From positions 62,001 through 126,000 of the forward strand of contig NZ_BPRE01000005.1 in assembly GCF_022179765.1 (NCBI RefSeq): a stretch of DNA of 64,000 bases, in the 5' to 3' direction. This document shows, piece by piece, positions 18,823 through 28,809 of the stretch. Source of the DNA: Methylorubrum suomiense (GTDB taxonomy: Bacteria > Pseudomonadota > Alphaproteobacteria > Rhizobiales > Beijerinckiaceae). A program made the position numbers and the translations under genes. Each line of letters opens with the position of its first letter. Positions within the stretch are counted from its first letter, which is position 1. The notes under the pieces are model-generated. The model did no database searches and was not told where the DNA came from. It saw nothing but the letters and a program-made list of their open reading frames with translations.

Positions 18823-19395
18823 CTATCGTTTGAGCTGGAGCATCGCGGCCGAAGCGGCGAAGTAGACGGCGCCGAAGGCGGCGTAGAGCCCGACATCAGC
18901 GACGCTGACGATCAGCAACGGGCTGAGCGCCATCATGAGGATATGCGCGGCTGCCAAGCTCGATTGCGCGCCGCTCAGAATTTGGGGCCATTGCCCGCTG
19001 ACGCTGCGCCGGCGCCGGATGCCGGTCGCGAGTTGGAGGAGGCCCGATAGGCCGGCCCAGATGCCGATCACGCCGATGGCGGCATGGAGATCGTGACTGA
19101 ACGCTACGGTGAGAACGATCGCCAGCGTGACGATGGCGCTGACGATGACGTTGAGTGCCTGTGAGGGGTTCGCACGCAGGCCGCCGTTGCGCGCGGCATC
19201 GACGCCATTCGCGGCGCAATCCCACAGCGGGTAGATGACCAGGAGGGCGATCCCGACCGTCGGCTGCGCCTTGCCGATCGTGTAGGCAAGGGCGACCCAT
19301 ACAATCGAGAACAGCGCCCGGGCGCCGTAGTACCGTTTCAGCCAGGATGAAGACGAAGCGGTGGAGGCTGGTGCGAGCGCGGCGGTCGAGATCAT
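18823..19395 (-). CDS. DUF308/HdeD-like membrane protein
   Basis: A 190-residue integral membrane protein with about six hydrophobic helices in pairs (ALFSIVWVALAYTIG, VGIALLVIYPLWDCAA, NVIVSAIVTLAIVLTVAF, AIGVIGIWAGLSGLLQLATG, AAHILMMALSPLLIV, GLYAAFGAVYFAASAAML). The repeat-like pairing and the GIWAGLSGLLQLATGIRRRR turn fit the HdeD/DUF308 family, some members of which are linked to acid stress. ATG 19395 has GGGAG nine bases upstream. It lies between NrsF and the hydrolase on one strand; spacing of about 118 bases to NrsF leaves room for a promoter. Confidence 0.75.
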   Translation of the reverse strand: MISTAALAPASTASSSSWLKRYYGARALFSIVWVALAYTIGKAQPTVGIALLVIYPLWDCAANGVDAARNGGLRANPSQALNVIVSAIVTLAIVLTVAFSHDLHAAIGVIGIWAGLSGLLQLATGIRRRRSVSGQWPQILSGAQSSLAAAHILMMALSPLLIVSVADVGLYAAFGAVYFAASAAMLQLKR

Positions 19396-19513
19396 GGCGA
19401 TCTCCCTGAGTTTGAGAGGAATGGGCGCGTGCCGACCGTCCCGATGCGCATGGATGCATCGGGGGAGGCCATCGGCGACGTGAGATTGAAGGCGACCGTG
19501 CGGGCCCGGTGGG

Positions 19514-20158
19514 CTACAGGCGGAAGCGGCGTGGCAGAAGCCATCGCGCCGCGGCAGCGACGGCCGCAATTCCTACCGCGTACCAGACCGCGATGTAGAG
19601 TGGGTCGTTGGCCGGGCAGCAGACGGTGAAGACCAGCGCGCCGCAGGTCGCTGCGGCCAAGCCCGTTGCCAGCGCGCTGCGCTTCGGGTGGACCGGTGCC
19701 GCGCGGCGCATCAGGACCGCGAGCAAGCTCATCAACGGAAGCGACAGGACGACGATCGCGATCGCGCAACGCAGGCCGCGTGCCGGGGCCAAGCGCTCGA
19801 TCAGCGGCTGGCCGCTCTCGGCGGAGTTCGTCACGACGACGCCTGCGACCATCACGAGGACGGCGAGAGCGAACGCGAAGGCGAGTTCGCGGCGCGAGGC
19901 TGCCGGCGGTGCGAAGGACCGGAGCGCGATCGCGCAGCTCACGCCGGCGAGAAGAGCGAGCCCGCCGATCTTCCAGGCCATGAAGGGGGAAAGAATCACC
20001 TCGCCCATGTCCGGTCGCATGCCGCCGGCCATCAGGATGAGGGCCAGCTCACCGGCGGCGAGCACAAGGAGGGCGCCGACCTCGCGGCGCACGCTTCGCC
20101 GCCGCACGGGAGCAAGATCGGCCGACAGGCCGAGAATCAGGGCGTCAGTGGAGGTCAT
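19514..20158 (-). CDS. nrsF: NrsF-type (DUF1109) membrane anti-sigma factor
   Basis: A 214-residue protein with six membrane helices and no soluble zinc anti-sigma domain. The DUF1109 signature region near the C-terminus is present: ATCGALVFTVCCPANDPLYIAVWY, including the cysteine pair and the trailing aromatic/Gly turn of this family. In Caulobacter NrsF holds SigF inactive at the membrane until metal or oxidative stress acts through conserved cysteines. It overlaps the sigma gene's 3' end by 14 bases, the normal sigma/anti-sigma order. Confidence 0.82.
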   Translation of the reverse strand: MTSTDALILGLSADLAPVRRRSVRREVGALLVLAAGELALILMAGGMRPDMGEVILSPFMAWKIGGLALLAGVSCAIALRSFAPPAASRRELAFAFALAVLVMVAGVVVTNSAESGQPLIERLAPARGLRCAIAIVVLSLPLMSLLAVLMRRAAPVHPKRSALATGLAAATCGALVFTVCCPANDPLYIAVWYAVGIAAVAAAARWLLPRRFRL

Positions 20159-20756
20159 CGGCGTCCTCGATCAGGGCGGTCAGGCGCGCGAGCCCTCGAT
20201 GGATGTTCATCTTGACGGCCGACGCTGTGAGGCCCGTCTCCCGACACGCGTCCTCGATGCTGTAGCCCTGCAGCTTCACCATCCTGATGGCGTGGGCCTG
20301 CGCGGGCCGGAGATGCACGAGCAAGCCGGTCAGCGTCGTCGCGCACATCACCGCGGATTCGTGATCCGCGACCGCGAGATCGTCCGATAACTCCTCCGTC
20401 GGGCGACGCGCGATCGTGCGGAGCTGATCGACCCACTTGCGCTTGGCGATCGCCGCCATCCACGGGCCGAAGGGTTGGCGGGGATCGAACGTGTGGCGTC
20501 GCCGGTGGATCGCGAGCAGCGCCTCCTGCACGGCATCGTCGACGTCGCCGGGCGGCAGCCGGCGTCGGAAGTAGCGTTGCAGCCAATCGGTCGTCTCGTT
20601 CAGAAGCCGGCGGTAGGCACCCCCATGCCCATCCTGCGCGGCCGCCATCAGCGCGCTCCACGTATCGGGGCCGGCCGGATCCACCGCACGGTCCTTCGTG
20701 CGATCCGGTGGATCGTGCGGCAGGCTCATCAGCCTCAAGGCGGATCGAAAGCTCAT
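20145..20756 (-). CDS. sigF: ECF sigma factor, SigF-like
   Basis: A 203-residue ECF sigma factor. Region 2 is at about 45-105 (AYRRLLNETTDWLQRYFRRRL, DDAVQEALLAIHRRRHTFDP) with the core motif PWMAAIAKRKWVDQLR. Region 4 is at about 140-195 (LRPAQAHAIRMVKLQGYSIEDAC, TASAVKMNIHRGLARL). This pattern and the overlapping DUF1109 gene identify the SigF/NrsF system of alphaproteobacteria. ATG 20756 or ATG 20729 could be the start; neither ribosome site is strong, though GAGG precedes the latter closely. Its regulon here may include itself and neighbouring oxidative-stress genes, which is inferred from Caulobacter. Confidence 0.88.
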   Translation of the reverse strand: MSFRSALRLMSLPHDPPDRTKDRAVDPAGPDTWSALMAAAQDGHGGAYRRLLNETTDWLQRYFRRRLPPGDVDDAVQEALLAIHRRRHTFDPRQPFGPWMAAIAKRKWVDQLRTIARRPTEELSDDLAVADHESAVMCATTLTGLLVHLRPAQAHAIRMVKLQGYSIEDACRETGLTASAVKMNIHRGLARLTALIEDADDLH

Positions 20757-21145
20757 GACGTGCTTTTCGCCGTCGGACGCTCGCCGGTCACAGGGCGAGC
20801 GAAATTTTCTGATGTCTCGACTGAGCCTAGCTCTTCCGTAGGGGCCGTCGACGGGCACCCCTCCTTGGTGCGGTTACCGCCACCTCGGCGGCTCTACACA
20901 GTGAGCCGACCTAGGGCAGCCATGTACGAACCCAGCGCTGTCGACCCATTGCGGCCTGCCATCTCCTACGCCTTCGGGGGTACGATCGAAATCAGGAACT
21001 GACCAGGCATTCAGCTAAGTGTGGTCGTACTTTCGCTACTTCCGGAGCTGGAGAGGCAATATTCGGCGTGTTCGCTCTCATTAAAGCCGAGCGCAAGCTG
21101 AAACACCGCCCAAGGGGGATCTTGAACATAGGATCCGGCTATGGA
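20757..21145. other. Intergenic region upstream of sigF
   Basis: 389 bases. On the minus strand a GGTAACC at 20878-20872 and CGTC at 20853-20850 resemble ECF promoter elements, but the 18-base spacing is two longer than the SigF type. No gene seen. Confidence 0.3.
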
Positions 21146-22609
21146 TCAGCCCGGCGCGAGGCCGAGGATCGAGCCGAGCGGCACGATCAGCGTGGCGCCA
21201 ACGTAGAAGCCGTCCTTGGAGCGGTTCGGGGTGAACGGGTTCCAGTAGGAATTACCGTTGACGAGGTACTGGACCACGGGTTCGAAGAAGATGCCCTCGC
21301 CGAGCGCAAGATGGGCGTTGGCCTCGAATACCAGCTTGTCCCGCGAATAGGCGCCGCCGCGCCCGCCCGAGATCAGGTTGGCATCGCCGAGGAAGAGCGC
21401 GTAATCGGCGGCGATCCGTTGCCAGTTCACCTTGATGCCGTATCGGTCGAGGGGACGGCTCTGGTCGGGCGCCTGGAGGGTGAGTCCGGCGAACGCGTTC
21501 CAGCGGATCGGGATCGTCGGATCCGGGGCGTAGGCGAGGCTGGTATAGGCCTGGATCGAGGTTGGGTTGAGGTTGGCGGCATCCCCCCCGCCATCGGCCC
21601 GCCAGACCACTTGGGAGCCGGTGAGGATCACGCCGGAGGTGCCGGAGCGCTGCAGGACGGGATCGCTCGGATTGAGCCCCTTCGAGCGCCCGAACACGGT
21701 CCGGAAATTATCCTCATGGTCGGCGGTGTTGTAGAAGCCGGTCAGCGCGACACGGCCCGGATAGAGGTCGGTCGCGAAGGTGGTCGCGCGGCCGATCTCG
21801 GCCAGGGTCACGACGCCGTTCAGGGGTTCGGTGCCCCAATCGTAGCCCGAGGAGAAGTTGGCGCGCCCCGTCACCGCGAAGGCGCCTGCCTGGACGTAGC
21901 TTTCCGGGCTGACCTTGAAGGCGACGTTGCCGCCCCAGACGCCGTAGAGCGGCGAGGTAAGGCCGGCATTGATCTGCAGGATATCCTGGAAGCAACTCGC
22001 CGCCGATTGGCAAGGCGGTAGCGCGTAGTATCGATTCGGATGCGTGCGCCCGACTTCGACGGAGAGGCGGTCGTCGAGCAGGCGCTGCTCGTAGGTGAGC
22101 GTCGACAGGCGGGCGAAGTCGCGGTTGAAGGTCGGCTGGTAGCCGACGGTGCTGTCGCCCACATCACCGTCCATGTTGCGGTTGTTCCAGCGCGCGCCGA
22201 TGAAGAGTTGCGTGAAGTGGAACAGGCCGCCCTTGATGCCGGCGAGCCGTTCGAGGTCGGCATCGAGACTCAGCAGGTAGTAGGTCGAGTGCGAGAGCTG
22301 ACCAGGGCGCAGACCCGCGCTCGGGTTCGCGTAGAAGAAGTCGTACACGTTCACGTCGAAACTCAGCCCAGCCCGCGCGAGGTCGGCGGCGTAGGGGGCA
22401 AGCGGCCCGTGCCACCTGACGCTCCCGTCGGGCGCCACGCCGATGGCGCCCGGATCGGTGCGCGGACCGGCCTCTCCCGTGAAGCTTTCCACTGCGCTCG
22501 GCGACTGCGCCAGCGTGGGCCCTGCCGCGAGCGGCAGGAGACAGGCGATCTGCACCAGGCGGCGCAGGGAAGGCAGCACGGGAAACGACAAGGGCAGGCT
22601 GTGTGTCAT
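21146..22609 (-). CDS. OprB-family carbohydrate-type outer-membrane porin
   Basis: A 487-residue protein with a signal peptide (basic SLRRLVQIACLLPLAAG, ending TLAQS) followed by a beta-barrel composition: alternating polar/hydrophobic strands such as FSSGYDWGTEPLNGV, DLYPGRVALTGFYNTA and KLVFEANAHLALGEGIFFEPVVQYLVNGN, characteristic of OprB/carbohydrate-selective porins. The C-terminal strand ends in ILGLAPG, not the usual terminal aromatic residue. ATG 22609 is chosen because the signal peptide begins there. It lies downstream of the Liv-type ABC operon on the same strand, so it may admit the same solutes through the outer membrane. Confidence 0.82.
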   Translation of the reverse strand: MTHSLPLSFPVLPSLRRLVQIACLLPLAAGPTLAQSPSAVESFTGEAGPRTDPGAIGVAPDGSVRWHGPLAPYAADLARAGLSFDVNVYDFFYANPSAGLRPGQLSHSTYYLLSLDADLERLAGIKGGLFHFTQLFIGARWNNRNMDGDVGDSTVGYQPTFNRDFARLSTLTYEQRLLDDRLSVEVGRTHPNRYYALPPCQSAASCFQDILQINAGLTSPLYGVWGGNVAFKVSPESYVQAGAFAVTGRANFSSGYDWGTEPLNGVVTLAEIGRATTFATDLYPGRVALTGFYNTADHEDNFRTVFGRSKGLNPSDPVLQRSGTSGVILTGSQVVWRADGGGDAANLNPTSIQAYTSLAYAPDPTIPIRWNAFAGLTLQAPDQSRPLDRYGIKVNWQRIAADYALFLGDANLISGGRGGAYSRDKLVFEANAHLALGEGIFFEPVVQYLVNGNSYWNPFTPNRSKDGFYVGATLIVPLGSILGLAPG

Positions 22610-22919
22610 CGGACTCGTCTTAGGCAGCCGCGCAAGCGGCGTCGGTCCGGCGCGGAGGCCGGCGCAGGGAGGCGGATCGGGGGCGACCCGAAGCGCAGGA
22701 ATTTGTGTGAGAGAGGAACCGATGCATCCACTGCACCGGCTTTCACGATCAGGAGGGGATGAGGGATAAACTGTCGGAAGCCATCCCCGCATTGTCCGTA
22801 TACTAGCAATAATCTGGATTAAAGCGCTTTTCGTCAATGAAATAGATTGGCTTTTTATGCTGGTATATTGGGACGGCTTTCCATTCCCGCAGTCGGGTAA
22901 GGAACGACCGAACCGTTCC
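22610..22919. other. Porin upstream region with hairpin after livF
   Basis: 310 bases. AGGAACG/CGTTCCT at 22900-22920 form a stem overlapping the livF stop; no U-tract follows. The part at 22780-22870 is AT-rich and likely holds the porin promoter, so the porin is probably transcribed separately. Confidence 0.4.
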
Positions 22920-23704
<785 letters not shown>

Positions 23705-23708
<4 letters not shown>

Positions 23709-25063
23709 TTGCCCTCCGCCGAGGCGCGCTTGCCCGTATCGCCCACCCGCTCCTCCGCCTCGCAATCGCGGGGCGTAAGGCCGCGCTCCTTGGCGTAGGC
23801 CGTCGAGGAGGCCTCGATGATCGGGCGGAGCGCCGCCCAATCGGGCTTGATCCAGTCGGAGACGACGCTCCACTTCGCCCCGTCCCACTGCTGGAAGGTG
23901 ACCCGGCCCTCGCCCTCGTGGTTGGCGCAGGTGACGTTGATCGAGTGGAACAGGCCCTTGGCGCCGAGCTTGGCGACGCGGGCCTCGTCGAGGCGCAGGT
24001 GCTCGAAGCCCCAGCGCACCTCGTCGCCGGTGAGCGTCCGGCGACCGAATTTCTCCTGCGCGATCCGCACGGCCTCGACGTTGAGGATGCCGTTGAGCAC
24101 GCCGAGATTGTGATAGACGCTGCCGATGCGCTTCTTGTCGGCGAGGTTGCCCGCGCCCGTTTCGTAGACGCCGCGCACGATTTCCTGGATCACCGGATAC
24201 TGCGTGCCCGAGGCCTGGGTGGTGATCGCGACGTAGCCCTTGGCGGCGTCGCCCGCGGGGATCACGTCCTCCTCCGAGTTGGACCAGACGTTGCCGACGA
24301 TGCGGCTCGCCGGGAAGCCGGTCTTCTGCGCGGTCTTGAGCGCCACCGGGTTCATCACGCCCCAGCCGCGCAGCACGACATAATCGGGCCGTAGGCGGCG
24401 GATGGTGAGCCACTGCGATTGCTGCTCGTTGCCGGGATGCGGCACCTCGATCTGCTCGACCTTGAAGCCGTGCTGCTTGGCGAGCTGCTCGTAGATCGGG
24501 ATCGTCTCCTTGCCGTAGGGCGAGCCGTGATAGAGCACCGCGATCGTCTTACCCTTGAGCTTGTCGAGCCCGCCCTCGCGGGTGGCGAGGTATTCGACGA
24601 TGCCCGAGGTCTCGCTGTAGGGGTTGAGCAGCAGCGGGAACACGAACGGGAAGACGCGACCGTCGGTCGAGTCGGTGCGGCCGTGGTTGATCGTGATGAG
24701 CGGCACCTTGTCGGCGGTGATGCGGTCGATCATGGCGTAGGCGATGCCGACGGAGAGCGGGTTCCAGGCGGCGATGCCGGGCCGGGACTTGAGCCGCTCG
24801 TAGACCTCGACGCCGCGTTCGACCTCGTACTGGGTCTCGCCCTCGCTCCACGTGAGCTTAACCCCGTTCACGCCGCCGTCACGGCTGTTGATGAGGGTCA
24901 GGTAGTCGATGAAGCCGCCGAAGAAGCCGGTCCCGCCGGCGGCATAGGGCCCGACGCGGTAGCTCTGCAGCGGAAAGTACTGTTCGTCGGCGCTCGCCGC
25001 CCCGCCGAGGGCGAGGAGAGCGGCGCCGGTCAGAAGTGCGCGGGCCAAGGCTTTGCGGGGCAT
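23705..25063 (-). CDS. ABC transporter substrate-binding protein, Liv type
   Basis: A 452-residue periplasmic binding protein with signal peptide RALLTGAALLALGGAASA. The type I fold is evident (LTLINSRDGGVNGVKLTWSEGETQYEVERGVEVYERL, then GKTIAVLYHGSPYGKETIP and RRLRPDYVVLRGWGVMNPVAL). It is longer than LivK (about 370), and the mature start DEQYFPLQSYRVGPYAAGG marks a subfamily distinct from true LivK. The ligand cannot be told: amides, aromatics and short-chain acids all have Liv-type carriers. It sits inside the operon between livM and livF. ATG 25063 has GAAGGA six bases upstream. Confidence 0.88.
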
Positions 25064-25090
25064 GGACGATCCTTCGGTGGGAGGGTGGCT

Positions 25091-26122
25091 TCAGGAGCGC
25101 GGCGAGAGCCGGCGGAAGGCGCGGTCGAGGAGCGCGGCAAGGCCCGCGGGCTCGCGGATCAGCACGGCGACGATGAGCGTTCCGAGGACGATGCGCTGGA
25201 CCATCTCCAGCGTGCCGGTGTCGAAGCCGTCGCCGAGCAATGCGGTGCCGAGGCGCGACAGGAGCAGCGGCAGTACGACCATGAAGCCCGCGCCGAGGAA
25301 GGCGCCGCGCAGCGTCCCGAGCCCGCCGATGATGACGATGAACAGGATCTGGAACGAGCGATCGAGGTTGAACCCCGCCGGCTCGACCGTGCGCAGATAG
25401 GCGAAGGCCCACAGCACGCCCGCGATCCCGACGATGAAGGAGGAGAGCGCGAAGGCCAAAAGCTTGGTGCGCGCCACCTTTACCCCGACGATGCGGGCGG
25501 CGGTCTCGTGATCGCGGATCGCCACGAGGTTGCGCCCGGTCGGCGAGCGTACGAGGCGCCAAGCCAGGACCGTCAACAGCGCGACGATCGTCAGCGAGAA
25601 CAGATAGCGCCCTCGGGCGTCGTCAAAGGAGAGACCCGCGATCACGAGACGCGGGGCATCGATGATGCCGGACGGACTGTCGTTGGAGAGCCAGCCGATC
25701 CGATTGAGCGCCCAGGCGACGAAGAACTGCACGGCGAGCGTCGAGACCGCGAGGTAGAAGCCGCGCAGCCTCAGGGCCGGCAGTCCGGCGATCACGCCGG
25801 CACTCGCCGCGATCAACCCGGCGAGGAGGATCGTCGCCGGCAGCGGCAGGCCGGGCAGACGGAGTGAGAGGTTGAAGGCGGCGTAGGCCCCCACCGCCAT
25901 GAAGGCGGCCGAGCCGAGCGAGAGCAGGCCGGCATAGCCGGTGAGCAGGTTGAGCCCCAGGCCGGCGAGCGCCAGCGCCAGGAACGGCGTCAGGATCGCC
26001 TCGAACAGGTAGCTGGTGCCGACGAGCGGTACGAGCCCGTAGGCGATCGCCAGCAGCAATAGGATGCCGGCGGCGCCCGCGCGGCGCGGCTGGGCCGAAG
26101 TGACGGGGAGAGCGGTCGCCAC
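25091..26122 (-). CDS. livM: Liv-type ABC permease (LivM)
   Basis: A 343-residue inner-membrane permease with about nine helices. LivM signatures: LNLLTGYAGLLSLGSAAFMAVGAY, then GRYLFSLTIVALLTVLAWRLVRSPTGRNLVAIRDHETAARIVGV and the GVLWAFAYLRTVEPAGF and IGGLGTLRGAFLGAG loops. The start is GTG at 26122, four bases after the livH stop. It forms the translocation heterodimer with LivH. Confidence 0.93.
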   Translation of the reverse strand: MATALPVTSAQPRRAGAAGILLLLAIAYGLVPLVGTSYLFEAILTPFLALALAGLGLNLLTGYAGLLSLGSAAFMAVGAYAAFNLSLRLPGLPLPATILLAGLIAASAGVIAGLPALRLRGFYLAVSTLAVQFFVAWALNRIGWLSNDSPSGIIDAPRLVIAGLSFDDARGRYLFSLTIVALLTVLAWRLVRSPTGRNLVAIRDHETAARIVGVKVARTKLLAFALSSFIVGIAGVLWAFAYLRTVEPAGFNLDRSFQILFIVIIGGLGTLRGAFLGAGFMVVLPLLLSRLGTALLGDGFDTGTLEMVQRIVLGTLIVAVLIREPAGLAALLDRAFRRLSPRS

Positions 26123-26126
26123 GGCT

Positions 26127-27020
26127 TTACACCCGCTCGACGCTGCGCTGGCCGAACAGGCCGGACGGCTTGATCAGCAGGAAGGCGAGCGCCGCCACGT
26201 AGGCGATCCAGCCCTCGATGCCGCCGCCGATGAACGGCCCGAGATAGACTTCCGCTAGCTTCTCGGCGGCGCCGACGATCAGCCCGGCGACGATGGCGCC
26301 GGCGATCGAGTCGAAGCCCCCGAGCACCAGCACCGGCAGCGCCTTGAGGACCACGAGCGAGAGCGAGAACTGAACGCCGAGCCGCGCTCCCCAGAGCAGG
26401 CCCGCCACCAGCGCGACGATGCCGGAGGCGATCCATACCGCCGACCAAATCCGCGGCAGCCGCAAGCCCGCATTGAGCGCGGCCAGCGGATCTTCGGCAA
26501 CCGCGCGGAAGGCCAGCCCGGTGCGGGTGAAGCGGAAGAACAGAGTCAGAAGCGCCACCATCAAGCCCGCAAGCGCGGCGGCGAACAGGTCGAACCGGCT
26601 CACCAGCACGCCGGCGACGTCGAACGGGGTGTCGTCGATGCCGAGATCGAGGGCGTGGACCTGCGTCCCCCAGGCAAGCTGAGCCGCACCCTCGATGACG
26701 TAGGCGACGCCCAGCGTCGCCATGAACAGGGTGATCGGCGGCTGGTTGACCAGCGGGCGCAACACCGCCCGCTCGATGGTGAGCCCTACCACGACCATCA
26801 CGGCGAGCGTCGCGGCGAGCGCCGCCGGGAAGGGAAGACCGCGCTCGATCAGGCTGACGAAGGTGAGGGCTGCGAACAGCACCATCGCGCCCTGCGCGAA
26901 ATTGAGGACGCCGGAGGTCTTGTAGATCAGCACGAAGCCGATCGCGACGAGGGCGTACATCACCCCCGAGAGCAGGCCGCCGACAACGACCTCGACGAGA
27001 AAGGCGAGATCGGGGCTCAT
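26127..27020 (-). CDS. livH: Liv-type ABC permease (LivH)
   Basis: A 297-residue membrane protein with LivH landmarks: GVMYALVAIGFVLIYKTSGVLNFAQGAMVL near the N-terminus, FRFTRTGLAFRAVAEDPLAALNAG in the middle, and VVLKALPVLVLGGFDSIAGAIVAGL. ATG 27020 overlaps the livG stop by four bases (ATGA), indicating translational coupling. Confidence 0.94.
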   Translation of the reverse strand: MSPDLAFLVEVVVGGLLSGVMYALVAIGFVLIYKTSGVLNFAQGAMVLFAALTFVSLIERGLPFPAALAATLAVMVVVGLTIERAVLRPLVNQPPITLFMATLGVAYVIEGAAQLAWGTQVHALDLGIDDTPFDVAGVLVSRFDLFAAALAGLMVALLTLFFRFTRTGLAFRAVAEDPLAALNAGLRLPRIWSAVWIASGIVALVAGLLWGARLGVQFSLSLVVLKALPVLVLGGFDSIAGAIVAGLIVGAAEKLAEVYLGPFIGGGIEGWIAYVAALAFLLIKPSGLFGQRSVERV

Positions 27021-27823
27021 GCCGCCTTCGCCTCGTTCTCGGGGTCATCCTCGGCCCCGAGATAGGCCGCAATCACCGCCGGGTTCGCCTGGATCTCGTG
27101 GGGTGTACCCGTGGCGATCCGGCGGCCGTGATCGAGGACCGTGATCCGGTCGGACAGGCGCATGACCACGCCGATATCGTGCTCGATCAGGACGATGGCC
27201 GTCCCGAGCATCTCCCGTGCGGCCAGCACGAAGCCGCTCATCTCGGCCTTTTCGGCGGCGCTCATGCCGGCCATCGGCTCATCGAGGAGCAGCAGACGCG
27301 GATTGGCCACGAGGGCGCGGGCGAGTTCCACCCGCTTCTGCAGGCCGTAGGGCAGGCTGCCGGCGGCGCGCCCGCGGAACATCCCGAGTTGGAGAAAGTC
27401 GATGACGGATTCGGCTCGCGCCCGATGCTCGGTCGCCTCGCGGCGCGCGGCGGATAGGCCGAGAAGCTGTGCGGTCAGCCCCGCCCGCTGGACGTTTGCC
27501 AGCCCTGACAGGACGTTCTCGACCACGCTCAGGCTTTTGAAGAGCGCGAGGTTCTGGAAGGTCCGCGCGACGCCGAGCTCCGCCAGCCGCCGCGCCGGAA
27601 CCCGAGCGAAGCGCGCGTCGCCGATGCGCAAGCGCCCGGCCTGTGGGGCATAGAGCCCAGTGATCGCGTTGATCAGCGAGGATTTCCCGGCCCCGTTCGG
27701 TCCGATGATTGCGTGAATTTCACCTGCTGCGACCGAGAGATCGATCTCGGCGAAGGCCACCGCACCGCCGAAGCTGAGCGACAAACCCTCGACGGCCAGG
27801 ATGTCTTCATCCCCCGCTACCAT
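27017..27823 (-). CDS. livG: Liv-type ABC transporter ATPase (LivG)
   Basis: A 268-residue ATPase, first gene of the importer operon. Walker A is GPNGAGKSS, the Q-loop lies in ARTFQNLALFKSLSVVENVL, the signature is LPYGLQKRVE and Walker B is LLLLDEPMAGMSAAE, the LivG version; IVLIEHDIGVVM contains the H-loop. ATG 27823 gives the normal family length; the frame stays open upstream another 48 codons but reads as Arg/Ser-rich filler. The promoter should lie in the AT-rich gap that follows. Confidence 0.92.
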   Translation of the reverse strand: MVAGDEDILAVEGLSLSFGGAVAFAEIDLSVAAGEIHAIIGPNGAGKSSLINAITGLYAPQAGRLRIGDARFARVPARRLAELGVARTFQNLALFKSLSVVENVLSGLANVQRAGLTAQLLGLSAARREATEHRARAESVIDFLQLGMFRGRAAGSLPYGLQKRVELARALVANPRLLLLDEPMAGMSAAEKAEMSGFVLAAREMLGTAIVLIEHDIGVVMRLSDRITVLDHGRRIATGTPHEIQANPAVIAAYLGAEDDPENEAKAA

Positions 27824-28809
27824 CCGACGCCACGGAGCCCGGGCGGTGGCTGCTCGGGACGATCGCGGATAAGCCGGCCGGCTGGGCGAGGCGGTTCGGC
27901 GATCAAGTACAAACATTGAATTCGAAACCGTCGAACGGAAACAGTCATGCGCCAGAAGATGGATCACGAGCTGTATCGATGGTTGTCAGCGAGGCGATCG
28001 TCGGTTGCTATAAGAACATTACCGAACTCAATCACTTATAATGAGCCTACATCCCGCCCGTCAAAAGCATTAAATCCCTTTTTTTCATGAAATCATGGAC
28101 GACAATGTTGCCCGATCGCTAAGTCAGATAAAAATTTAACTCGCGTCAGGGAGGGGGAGCTCTCACGTAGGCCCATGGCCCGTGCCACTTCAGGATCCGG
28201 TCCCTACAGTTTACGGCGGCAGGATACGGGATACGGCCGAGGACGAAGCGCGTCTGAGACAGCCGACGAACGACGATCGGGCGGCACATCGCATTCATCT
28301 GCCGATACTCTACCGAAACTACGTGAGTAAGTTCGCCCCCCCATAGGAATTATGGCAGTAAATTATCAAAGATCATACTTTAATTAGATAGTAATATATA
28401 ATAAAAGCCCATAATCTAATAGCGGCCGGCTCGAATGTTGTGTTGTCGGAACAAATTATGCGCGATCTCACCTGCCCAACGACATGTGAAATACGCTCAT
28501 AATTTTCTTACAGAAATATAAAACATTCATCATTTGAAATGGGTAATTATCATAATACGATTTCGATAATCGCAAGCAAAATTCCAGCATTTCAACGTAT
28601 CGCAGATCACAATTCAACGTATTTGCAAAATTTCTGAAATATGATCGTTATCGCTTCGTCACAGAAGCCAATTTGCCACAACGTGTGCGTAGTACAATCC
28701 CTTGAGCCGCGCTGTTGTGAAAAGCGCTTCACGGCAAGGATATTTTAAAGGACTCAAATTTACCGTGCATTGCATTATAGCCTAGATCATACCTACCGGA
28801 TTTCAATCT
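27824..28809. other. AT-rich gene-free interval
   Basis: Almost 1 kb between the liv operon and the divergent diguanylate cyclase. Two parts: 28140-28340 has normal GC, while 27950-28130 and 28340-28800 are strongly AT-rich with many stops in all frames and runs such as TATATAATAAAA. No ORF of useful length, tRNA or clear terminator was seen. It looks like foreign or silenced DNA, or an unusually large control region. Confidence 0.6.

Noticed and set aside
20850-20878. SigF-type promoter (GGTAACC ... CGTC) upstream of sigF
   Set aside because: Spacing is two bases too long and the -10 differs from CGAA; kept only as a note.
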